The notes under the pieces were generated by a model. That model was not told the origin of the DNA, did not search any database, and was given only the letters and a program-made list of their open reading frames with translations. The position numbers and the translations under genes were made by a program. Shown piece after piece: positions 1 through 5,132 of a stretch of DNA of 5,132 bases (position 1 is its first letter; each line of letters opens with the position of its first letter). Origin of the DNA: Bacteroides sp. CAG:144 (GTDB taxonomy: Bacteria; Bacteroidota; Bacteroidia; Bacteroidales; UBA11471); NCBI GenBank assembly GCA_000434215.1, contig HF999741.1, positions 55,465-60,596 on the forward strand, written 5' to 3'.

Positions 1-471
1 CAGGGCCGCCTCTTTTCCTATGGCGACGCGCAACGTTACCGTCTCGGCGTGAACCACTACCAGATACCCGTAAACCGCAGTCGCTGTCCGTTCCTCAACA
101 TGTACCACCGCGACGGAGCCATGCGCATAGACGGAAATCACGGAGGGACACTCGGATACGAACCCAACGGATACGGCGAATGGCAGGAACAACCCGAATA
201 CAAAGAACCGCCTATGGAACTCGACGGGGCTGCTTACCAATGGGATTTCAGAGAAGATGACTCCGACTACTATACCCAAGCCGGCGATCTATTCAGGCTG
301 ATGAAACCCGATGAGCAGCAACGGTTGTTCGAGAATACAGCCCGTGCCATGGGAGATATTCCCGAGGAAATAAAACTCCGCCACATCGGCAACTGCATGA
401 AAGCCGATGAAAATTACGGCAAAGGCGTAGCAAAAGCCTTAGGCATAGACCCGGCAAAAATATCGAAATAA
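1..471 (+). CDS. katA: Haem catalase, C-terminal part (5' end outside window)
   Basis: Catalase breaks down hydrogen peroxide to water and oxygen, normally as a cytoplasmic haem tetramer. The reading frame is open from base 1 and gives 156 residues before TAA, about the last third of a typical small-subunit catalase of some 480-500 residues. The first visible residues include RLFSYGDAQ, which fits the catalase proximal haem-ligand signature; the Tyr at bases 19-21 is the expected axial iron ligand. Then come NHYQIPVN and NMYHRDGAM, typical of the region after the haem ligand, and a helical tail rich in charged residues. The catalytic His and Asn would lie upstream and cannot be checked. An ATG at base 49 is internal, because the homology begins before it. 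The compact tail, with no extra flavodoxin-like domain, fits the small-subunit class. The symbol katA is the usual one; Bacteroides fragilis calls its enzyme KatB. The gene ends before a perfect hairpin, so it is probably the last of its transcript. Confidence 0.95.
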   Translation, partial: QGRLFSYGDAQRYRLGVNHYQIPVNRSRCPFLNMYHRDGAMRIDGNHGGTLGYEPNGYGEWQEQPEYKEPPMELDGAAYQWDFREDDSDYYTQAGDLFRLMKPDEQQRLFENTARAMGDIPEEIKLRHIGNCMKADENYGKGVAKALGIDPAKISK

Positions 472-489
472 AAAGAATCTTCTATGTGA

Positions 490-521
490 AAACCCCGTTG
501 TCCGATCGGACAACGGGGTTT
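490..521 (+). terminator. Perfect inverted repeat after catalase gene, probable terminator
   Basis: A perfect 32-base palindrome begins 18 bases after the catalase stop. It folds as a 14-bp stem (AAACCCCGTTGTCC with its exact complement) around a GATC loop, with a GC-rich core. On the + strand the following sequence is only TTTGTATGC, so the U-tract is weak. On the - strand the hairpin is followed by TTTTCACATAG, also modest. Its place directly after a gene end argues for transcription termination or 3'-end protection of the catalase mRNA. A protein-binding palindrome is the main alternative. Confidence 0.75.
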
Positions 522-615
522 GTATGCTTCCATATCTACATACCGAAACAAATAATTTTGGCTGTATAAAATTCATTTTTTGTTTACAAATCACCACCTT
601 CTCGAATAAAATGAT

Positions 616-623
616 TACTTTTG
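616..623 (+). promoter_or_regulatory. Probable promoter -7 element for the relA-lipoprotein unit
   Basis: TACTTTTG matches the Bacteroides -7 consensus TAnnTTTG and lies 27 bases before the ATG at 651. Transcription would begin near base 630 and leave a leader of about 20 bases. I see no good TTTG box 19-21 bases upstream; the nearest, at 579-582, is 33 bases away, so the -33 half is poor. The surrounding 540-620 stretch is AT-rich, as promoter regions often are. If this element is real, the TTG codon at 621 lies inside the promoter and cannot be the translation start. Confidence 0.45.
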
Positions 624-650
624 TTGTATTCCCTTGACTATTTTCTCGAA

Positions 651-2891
651 ATGGCAGAATTTATGAACGAGAAACAATACTTTACAGCAACCGAACGCAA
701 AGAATTCCTGAAAGTCTACCGGTCTTTGTTCGCCACAGCCCGTCCGCTCATAGGTGAAAAAGAATTCTTTTTCCTTCGCCAACATATTACCGAGGCTGTA
801 TTATCGGGCAGTTACCTGCGAGACAGTAACGGAATAAACCGCTTGTACCACGACATCGCCACTGCCCTTATCCTTTCACAAGAAGTGGGCCTCGACCGCA
901 GCACGCTGGCCGCCGTACTTACTTGCAATCTCGTCGTCGAAAACCGGTTGTCTTTCGAGGCTGTCGAAAATCTATTCGGTACCGATTGCGTCAAAATCAT
1001 ACGGGGGCTCATCAAAGCCAACAGCCTATATGCCAAGCAAGAAACCGTCCAAAGCGATAACTTTCGCAACTTACTGCTCACATTCGCCGAAGACGTGAGG
1101 GTGATTATCATCATGATCGCCGACAGGCTATGCCTCATGCGCATGATCAATCATCACCCCAACAACAGATTCAGAGAAAACGTTGCCTACGAAGCCTCTT
1201 ATCTCTATGCCCCTCTCGCTCACAGGTTGGGATTATACCGCATAAAAACCGAGCTCGAAGACCTCGCTCTCAAATATACCCAACGTGAAGAATACGACCG
1301 TATCGCCCACAAACTGAGTGAAACCAAAGAATCCCGAGACAAATATATCCGGGAATTTATCGCCCCTATCAAAGAAAAACTGGCAACTGCCGGATTGAAG
1401 TTCGAAATAAAAGGCAGGGTAAAATCCATATCTTCGATTCTGAACAAAATCCGGAAACAAAATGTCGATATCGAAGGTATTTACGATCTTTTTGCCATAC
1501 GAGTCGTACTCGATACTCCGCCAGAAAACGAATCGGCCGACTGCTGGCACGTCTATTCCATCATCACCGACATGTACCGCCCCAATCCCAAACGGCTGAA
1601 AGACTGGTTATCGGTTCCCAAAAGCAATGGCTATGAGTCCCTGCACATCACCGTATGGGGCCCCGAAGACCGATGGGTCGAAGTGCAGATACGGACCAAA
1701 CGTATGGACGAAATCGCCGAGCGGGGCCTTGCCGCACACTGGAAGTACAAAGGGTTGAAAAGCGAAAAAGGGCTTGACGACTGGTTGAACAATGTGCGCG
1801 ATATTCTCGAATCGGGCGACGGAGGGCCTATGGAACTGATGAAAGAATTCCGCATGGACCTCTACGATAAAGAAGTATTCGTATTCACCCCCAAGGGAGA
1901 CCTGTACAAACTCCCCAAAGGAGCGACCATGCTCGACTTCGCTTTTCTCATACACACCCATCTGGGTTGCCGATGCACGGGAGGGAAAGTCAATGGCAAG
2001 AATCAAACCATTCGATATAAATTACAAAGCGGAGACACGATAGAAATACTCACCTCTCCCACCCAAAAACCCAAACGGGAATGGTTGTCGATTGCCTGCA
2101 CATCCAAAGCCCGGGTGAAAATAAAACAGACACTCAACGAAATCCAACATAAGGAGGCCGAGCTGGGAAAAGAATTGCTTGTGCGACGATTCAAAAACAG
2201 GAAAGTCGATGTCAACGATTCCATTCTCATGAAATTGATACGAAAAACCGGATATAAAACGGTAACCGATTTTTATTGCGCACTATCGCAAGAAAAAATC
2301 GACGTCAATCACATACTCGACCTTTATCATGAAATAGAACGTAAAGAAAGCGAAGAATCGAGCGAAAACCGCACAGCCGAGAATTTCGTTGCCACCCAAT
2401 CGCCAAACGGGGATTTTGGAGAAGACGAACTGGTCATCGACCAAAATATCAAGGGACTCGACTATAAATTATCGAAATGCTGCAATCCCATCTTCGGTGA
2501 TAAAATATTCGGATTCGTTTCTTCGCAAGGAAGTATAAAAATACATCGGGAGGACTGTCCCAACGCCGAAAACTTACGCACACAATTCGGATACCGTATC
2601 GTAAAAGCCCGCTGGTCGGGCAAACAGGGCTCTCAATATGCCATCGTATTGCGGGTCATCGGCAACGACGACATAGGTATCGTTACCAATATCACCTCTA
2701 TCATCTCAAAAGAGAAACGCATATCGATGCGGAGCATATCCATCGACTCCAACGACGGACTGTTTCAAGGCCACATCACCGTCCTCGTCGACGATACAAC
2801 CGCACTCAACACGCTGATAAAAAAAATAAAGACTATAAAAGGCGTGAAAAACGTAACTCGCGAAACACCCCTTTATTCACCGAAAGAATGA
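651..2891 (+). CDS. relA: Long RelA/SpoT homologue, (p)ppGpp synthetase with degenerate hydrolase site
   Basis: This cytoplasmic, ribosome-associated enzyme makes (p)ppGpp from ATP and GDP/GTP when amino acids run short. From ATG 651 it has 746 residues, normal for a long RSH protein. Domain order: HD-like domain (about 40-190); synthetase (about 250-370) with GRVKS, YDLFAIRV, KDWLSVPKSNGYESLH, VEVQIRT and AAHWKYK all intact; TGS domain (about 405-470, VFTPKGD, KVNG, GDTIEILTS); helical region; cysteine domain with CCNP (Cys 610-611) and HREDC (His 632, Cys 636); and a C-terminal ACT domain (about 661-740). The HD-domain hydrolase looks dead: the usual HD pair is Cys-Asn (92-93, in TCNLVVEN), and the HN of RLHNMR is Cys-Leu (161-162). 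The first metal-site His appears kept at 67. I therefore infer a RelA-type synthetase, not a bifunctional Rel/SpoT. ATG 651 was chosen over TTG 621, which sits in the probable promoter. ATG 663 is also possible. No Shine-Dalgarno is visible, as usual in this phylum. The stop overlaps the next gene. Confidence 0.93.
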   Translation: MAEFMNEKQYFTATERKEFLKVYRSLFATARPLIGEKEFFFLRQHITEAVLSGSYLRDSNGINRLYHDIATALILSQEVGLDRSTLAAVLTCNLVVENRLSFEAVENLFGTDCVKIIRGLIKANSLYAKQETVQSDNFRNLLLTFAEDVRVIIIMIADRLCLMRMINHHPNNRFRENVAYEASYLYAPLAHRLGLYRIKTELEDLALKYTQREEYDRIAHKLSETKESRDKYIREFIAPIKEKLATAGLKFEIKGRVKSISSILNKIRKQNVDIEGIYDLFAIRVVLDTPPENESADCWHVYSIITDMYRPNPKRLKDWLSVPKSNGYESLHITVWGPEDRWVEVQIRTKRMDEIAERGLAAHWKYKGLKSEKGLDDWLNNVRDILESGDGGPMELMKEFRMDLYDKEVFVFTPKGDLYKLPKGATMLDFAFLIHTHLGCRCTGGKVNGKNQTIRYKLQSGDTIEILTSPTQKPKREWLSIACTSKARVKIKQTLNEIQHKEAELGKELLVRRFKNRKVDVNDSILMKLIRKTGYKTVTDFYCALSQEKIDVNHILDLYHEIERKESEESSENRTAENFVATQSPNGDFGEDELVIDQNIKGLDYKLSKCCNPIFGDKIFGFVSSQGSIKIHREDCPNAENLRTQFGYRIVKARWSGKQGSQYAIVLRVIGNDDIGIVTNITSIISKEKRISMRSISIDSNDGLFQGHITVLVDDTTALNTLIKKIKTIKGVKNVTRETPLYSPKE

Positions 2892-3742
2892 CGAAGTCCC
2901 GTATTTTTCTCTTTTTAGGAAGCATATGCACGATATTCTGCCTCACATTATCGGCTTGCAACCGACACCCGAAAGCCGAAGCGCTTTATCTGCGTGCCGA
3001 AGAAGCTTTCGGAACAGGCGAATACCATACCGCCCAACGCATCATCGATTCCATACCCGAAAGCGATACACTTGCATTTGAATGGATACGCAAAGGCATA
3101 ATCCTCAATCAACGCATTACATTGGAACAAAACCGTCGTAATCTCTCCTTCATAGACAGTCTTTTACCCCTCCTGTATTCCACAAGAGAAGAACTCCAGC
3201 CCCAATTCCGCTATATACAAAACAGCGATTATCAAGATGAAGGTCGTTATGTGTACCGACATGACCGAAATGCAGGGAAAGCCCACCACTCCTGCCTACG
3301 GGTACAAATAACACCCGATTACGAAGCTGAAATCATCAGTGTTTATTGCGGACGCAAACCCTTACGGCATATCTCGGCCAAAATAGAATTGCCCGACGGT
3401 ACTTACGCTCTCACGCCAACAACGCCATATGACGGAGCGCAGAACTATCGGTTCACCTTTCAAGATGGTCGCCATTGTGAACTGGTCTGTTATTCGGGAC
3501 GGGAATTGCGTCCCGTATTCGAAACTATTTTCTCGGCCGGGCAACAACCCATAAAAATATCTTACGAAGGAGATTTCCCATACACCTACACGCTGAGCCC
3601 AAACGATCGCAAAGCATTCAATGCCTGTTTTCGCCTCATCTCAATTCAAAAACGTATTTCGAATTTAGAAAACGAAAAAAAGAGAGCCGAAAAAACCGTT
3701 GAACTTCTCACCCGGCAACTTTCCCAGACCTCTCGTTCATAA
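2888..3742 (+). CDS. Uncharacterised lipoprotein with TPR-like N-terminal and coiled-coil C-terminal parts
   Basis: I do not recognise this 284-residue protein as a named family. It begins with a basic residue pair and a hydrophobic stretch (residues 6-22), ending in a lipobox LSAC, so signal peptidase II should cut before Cys24 and leave a lipid anchor. The residues after Cys (NRHPK) lack the acidic run linked to surface export in Bacteroidetes, so an inner-face or periplasmic location is more likely; this is inference. Residues about 29-95 look helical and resemble one or two TPR-like repeats (AEALYLRAEEAFGTGEYHTA, then a LIDSLL-like helix). Residues about 135-235 seem rich in beta strands, with scattered Cys. 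Residues about 252-280 form a charged heptad-like helix, probably a coiled coil. Its ATG overlaps the relA stop as ATGA with no Shine-Dalgarno, which suggests one mRNA and coupled translation. A link to the stringent response is suggested only by this position. Confidence 0.85.
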   Translation: MTKSRIFLFLGSICTIFCLTLSACNRHPKAEALYLRAEEAFGTGEYHTAQRIIDSIPESDTLAFEWIRKGIILNQRITLEQNRRNLSFIDSLLPLLYSTREELQPQFRYIQNSDYQDEGRYVYRHDRNAGKAHHSCLRVQITPDYEAEIISVYCGRKPLRHISAKIELPDGTYALTPTTPYDGAQNYRFTFQDGRHCELVCYSGRELRPVFETIFSAGQQPIKISYEGDFPYTYTLSPNDRKAFNACFRLISIQKRISNLENEKKRAEKTVELLTRQLSQTSRS

Positions 3743-3772
3743 CCGAAGCAGAAAAAAATTTAGAGATAAAGG

Positions 3773-3804
3773 TTTGTATACTAAGAAATATTGTCGTACC
3801 TTTG
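3773..3804 (+). promoter_or_regulatory. Bacteroides-type housekeeping promoter for rpsF-rpsR-rplI
   Basis: A TTTG box (3773-3776), a 20-base spacer and TACCTTTG (3797-3804) fit the Bacteroides primary-sigma consensus TTTG-N19-21-TAnnTTTG exactly. The site lies in the gap between the lipoprotein stop and rpsF. Transcription should start near base 3811, giving a leader of about 40 bases. I see no terminator hairpin between the lipoprotein gene and this promoter, so some read-through from the relA unit is possible. Confidence 0.8.
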
Positions 3805-3811
3805 CCCCGCA

Positions 3812-3838
3812 ATTGAAAAAAGTATTAACCAATTCAAT
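3812..3838 (+). promoter_or_regulatory. Possible small hairpin in the rpsF leader
   Basis: ATTGAA (3812-3817) is complementary to TTCAAT (3833-3838), a 6-bp AT-rich stem with a 15-base loop ending 12 bases before the rpsF ATG. A second pairing, AATTG (3811-3815) with CAATT (3830-3834), uses overlapping bases and would exclude it. Many bacteria control this operon through an S6:S18-binding leader RNA, but I cannot match the known conserved bulge here. Both stems are weak and may be chance in AT-rich DNA. Confidence 0.25.
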
Positions 3839-3850
3839 CACAAAACTATT

Positions 3851-4201
3851 ATGAACCATTACGAAACCGTTTTCATTTTAACTCCCGTTTTGTCTGATGT
3901 ACAGATGAAGGAAGCGGTAGACAAGTTCAAATCGATACTCACCGAACAAGGTGCAGCTATCGTGAACGAGGAAAACTGGGGATTGCGCAAACTGGCCTAT
4001 CCTATCCAGAAAAAATCTACCGGGTTCTACCAACTGCTGGAGTTCGATGCAGAACCTTCTGTTATCGAGAAACTTGAAGTTAACTTCCGTCGCGACGAGC
4101 GCGTAATTCGTTTCCTCACTTTCAAGATGGACAAATTCGCAGCCGAATATGCCGCAAAAAGAAGAAATGTAAAATCAGTTAAAGAAGAGAAGGAGAATTA
4201 A
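3851..4201 (+). CDS. rpsF: Small-subunit ribosomal protein bS6
   Basis: bS6 binds the 30S platform as a partner of bS18. The 116-residue product has the family's usual pattern: the first strand YETVFIL (4-10), [11 protein letters not shown] (42-52) with STGFY following, and [13 protein letters not shown] (79-91). A lysine- and glutamate-rich tail (101-116) ends the protein, as in many S6 proteins. ATG 3851 starts the homology directly; an upstream TTG frame extension to 3791 would place the start inside the promoter. No Shine-Dalgarno precedes the ATG, unlike the two following genes. It heads the operon and is separated from rpsR by two bases. No ssb or priB gene lies between them, unlike the Bacillus and Escherichia orders. 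In Bacteroidia, bS6 is reported to help form, with bS18 and bS21, the pocket that hides the 3' tail of 16S rRNA. Confidence 0.97.
   Translation: MNHYETVFILTPVLSDVQMKEAVDKFKSILTEQGAAIVNEENWGLRKLAYPIQKKSTGFYQLLEFDAEPSVIEKLEVNFRRDERVIRFLTFKMDKFAAEYAAKRRNVKSVKEEKEN
4190..4195 (+). promoter_or_regulatory. Shine-Dalgarno-like site for rpsR
   Basis: AAGGAG lies within the last codons of rpsF, eight bases before the rpsR ATG, a standard distance for pairing with the 16S 3' end. Six bases match the anti-Shine-Dalgarno complement. The site lies in a purine-rich lysine/glutamate coding stretch, so it may partly reflect codon content. It is unusual in a phylum that mostly does not use such sites. Confidence 0.55.
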
Positions 4202-4203
4202 TC

Positions 4204-4473
4204 ATGGCACAAGCACAATCTGAAATCAGATATTTGACCCCTCCCTCGGTCGATGTTAAAAAGAAAAAATACTGCCGTTTCAAAAAGAGCGGTATCAAAT
4301 ATATCGACTATAAAGATCCCGAATTCTTGAAAAAATTCCTCAACGAGCAAGGTAAAATCCTACCTCGCCGCATCACCGGGACTTCGCTCAAATTCCAACG
4401 TCGTATTGCACAAGCTGTAAAACGTGCCCGCCACTTGGCTTTGCTGCCCTACGTAACCGATATGATGAAATAA
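4204..4473 (+). CDS. rpsR: Small-subunit ribosomal protein bS18
   Basis: bS18 sits on the 30S platform next to bS6 and contacts 16S rRNA. The product has 89 residues. The conserved core is clear: [16 protein letters not shown] (31-46), [20 protein letters not shown] (50-69) and [13 protein letters not shown] (71-83). The N-terminal part ([20 protein letters not shown]) is typical of Bacteroidales S18. Only one cysteine remains, Cys24; forms that bind zinc usually carry a CxxC-type pair here, so this looks like the zinc-free form. ATG 4204 begins two bases after the rpsF stop, and an AAGGAG sits eight bases upstream. The tight spacing argues for one mRNA with rpsF. With bS6 and bS21 it is reported to sequester the anti-Shine-Dalgarno tail in Bacteroidia, which makes its own Shine-Dalgarno-like site notable. 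Confidence 0.97.
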   Translation: MAQAQSEIRYLTPPSVDVKKKKYCRFKKSGIKYIDYKDPEFLKKFLNEQGKILPRRITGTSLKFQRRIAQAVKRARHLALLPYVTDMMK

Positions 4474-4482
4474 TCTAAAAGT

Positions 4483-4490
4483 AAGGAGGA
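4483..4490 (+). promoter_or_regulatory. Strong Shine-Dalgarno site for rplI
   Basis: AAGGAGGA lies in the short gap between rpsR and rplI, seven bases before the ATG. AAGGAGG (4483-4489) is a seven-base perfect complement to the usual 16S 3' end. Unlike the rpsR site it is outside any coding sequence, so codon use cannot explain it. It fixes ATG 4498 as the start of rplI. Confidence 0.75.
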
Positions 4491-4497
4491 CACAAGC

Positions 4498-4956
4498 ATG
4501 CAAGTTATATTGAAAGAAGATATTCTGAATTTAGGATACAAAGACGATATCGTGAGTGTAAAAGACGGTTATGGCCGTAATTACCTCATTCCTCAGGGAA
4601 AAGCCGTCATTGCCTCGGAATCGGCCAGAAAAGAACTTGCCGAAAATCTGAAACAACGCGCTCACAAAATCGCCAAAATCAAACAAGACGCTCAAGATTT
4701 GGCTGCCAAAATCGAAGGCATAAGCCTCACCATCGCAACCAAAGCCAGCGCTACGGGCAAAATCTACGGCTCGGTTACCAATATCCAAATCGCCGAAGCT
4801 TTGGCTAAACTCGGACACGAAATCGATCGTAAGATCATTGTAGTGAAAGATGCCGTAAAAGAAATCGGTTCTTACAAAGCCGTAGTTAAACTGCACAAAG
4901 AGGTAAATGTAGAAATACCTTTTGAAGTAGTTGCCGAAGAAGCTGCTGCCGAATAA
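4498..4956 (+). CDS. rplI: Large-subunit ribosomal protein bL9
   Basis: bL9 binds 23S rRNA near the L1 stalk and spans outward from the 50S subunit, where it helps limit frame slippage. The 152-residue product has the full two-domain form. The N-terminal RNA-binding domain (1-52) contains [16 protein letters not shown] (21-36), the family signature. A long charged connecting helix follows (about 42-74). The C-terminal domain starts near residue 75 and has [18 protein letters not shown] (85-102) and a typical closing strand [11 protein letters not shown] short acidic/alanine tail (VAEEAAAE) ends it. It is the last gene of the rpsF-rpsR-rplI operon, 24 bases after rpsR, with a strong Shine-Dalgarno, and is followed by a good terminator. 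The start codon is unambiguous. Confidence 0.97.
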   Translation: MQVILKEDILNLGYKDDIVSVKDGYGRNYLIPQGKAVIASESARKELAENLKQRAHKIAKIKQDAQDLAAKIEGISLTIATKASATGKIYGSVTNIQIAEALAKLGHEIDRKIIVVKDAVKEIGSYKAVVKLHKEVNVEIPFEVVAEEAAAE

Positions 4957-4982
4957 TCCCGTATTATCGGAACAATAAAAAT

Positions 4983-5021
4983 AAGAGGATAAGTTATAAA
5001 ACTTATCCTCTTTATTATTTT
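4983..5021 (+). terminator. Rho-independent terminator after rplI, probably bidirectional
   Basis: A perfect 13-bp stem (AAGAGGATAAGTT, 4983-4995, with its complement at 5000-5012) closes an ATAA loop and is followed by TTATTATTTT. It begins 27 bases after the rplI stop, as expected for the end of the ribosomal operon. Read on the - strand the same hairpin is followed by a T-rich run (TATTTTTATTG), so it can also end the convergent cupin gene, whose stop is only 23 bases away. Confidence 0.88.
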
Positions 5022-5034
5022 GTACAAACTCGAT

Positions 5035-5132
5035 TCAAGAACGGATCATCGTGAGCATCATCTTAAAACGTACATCGGCACGTACCGCATGAGGAATATT
5101 GGCCGGCATCATTATCATTTCTCCGCTATCCA
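5035..5132 (-). CDS. Cupin-domain protein, C-terminal end (rest outside window)
   Basis: Only the last 31 residues are in the window, read on the - strand from base 5130 to the TGA at 5037-5035. They include GEMIMMPANIPHAV, which fits the second conserved cupin motif (Gly, five residues, Pro, then a His that commonly binds metal), followed by a strand ending RFKMMLTMIRS. This resembles the end of small single-domain cupins. Members of this superfamily range from enzymes to sugar- or metal-binding proteins, so no substrate can be given. The gene converges on the ribosomal operon and probably shares the terminator at 4983-5021. The fragment is short, but the motif and the stop placed just before a terminator support it. 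Confidence 0.75.
   Translation of the reverse strand, partial: DSGEMIMMPANIPHAVRADVRFKMMLTMIRS

Noticed and set aside
553..560. TAATTTTG as a second promoter -7 element before relA
   Set aside because: It fits TAnnTTTG, but there is no TTTG 19-21 bases upstream, and such matches are frequent in AT-rich DNA.
621..650. TTG-initiated N-terminal extension of the RelA homologue
   Set aside because: The TTG overlaps a promoter-like TACTTTTG and the added ten residues do not look like an RSH N-terminus.
1608..2006. 132-codon open frame on the - strand
   Set aside because: It lies wholly inside the well-supported relA synthetase and TGS coding region, and its translation resembles no known family; it is a shadow frame.
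3812..3838. Assignment of the rpsF leader as the known S6:S18-binding RNA
   Set aside because: The pairing is only 6 bp and AT-rich, and I cannot find the conserved bulge of that motif.
3791..3850. TTG-initiated extension of rpsF
   Set aside because: It runs through the -7 promoter element, and the family's N-terminus (MNHYETVF) begins exactly at ATG 3851.
4531..4896. 121-codon open frame on the - strand
   Set aside because: It is antisense to rplI, whose protein is unmistakable; its Phe/Gly/Asp-rich translation is typical of a shadow frame.
1..5132. CRISPR array, mobile element, tRNA or rRNA
   Set aside because: No spaced direct repeats, transposase-like protein, terminal repeats or tRNA/rRNA-like sequence were seen; the window is ordinary core chromosome.

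Overview
The window looks like chromosomal core DNA from a gut-type Bacteroidales species (Bacteroides, Parabacteroides, Barnesiella or Coprobacter-like). The evidence is threefold. The ribosomal proteins, above all S18, have a Bacteroidales-type sequence. A promoter of the Bacteroides form TTTG-N20-TAnnTTTG lies before rpsF. Most starts also lack a Shine-Dalgarno sequence. I cannot name the genus with confidence. There is no sign of a mobile element, CRISPR array, tRNA or rRNA.

Layout, left to right: (1) the 3' part of a haem catalase gene (1-471, +), entering with its proximal haem-ligand motif and closed by a perfect inverted repeat; (2) a 179-base AT-rich gap holding that hairpin and a probable promoter; (3) a long RelA/SpoT homologue (651-2891, +), complete from HD-like domain to ACT domain, whose synthetase motifs are intact but whose hydrolase motifs are degraded; (4) an uncharacterised lipoprotein gene (2888-3742, +) overlapping the RelA stop codon by ATGA; (5) a 108-base gap with a near-ideal Bacteroides promoter; (6) the ribosomal operon rpsF-rpsR-rplI (3851-4956, +); (7) a strong, probably bidirectional terminator; and (8) the 3' end of a convergent cupin-domain gene (5035-5132, -).

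The RelA-like enzyme would make (p)ppGpp on stalled ribosomes. With its hydrolase site apparently dead, it should depend on a second, SpoT/Rel-type enzyme elsewhere in the genome. The lipoprotein is probably co-transcribed and translationally coupled to it, but its role is unknown. The ribosomal operon encodes bS6 and bS18, two of the three proteins (with bS21) reported to sequester the 16S anti-Shine-Dalgarno tail in Bacteroidia. In this operon rpsR and rplI carry Shine-Dalgarno-like sequences while rpsF does not.

I see no wholly new system. The points most worth following are the hydrolase-dead RelA coupled to an unknown lipoprotein, and the Shine-Dalgarno sequences inside the bS6/bS18/bL9 operon.
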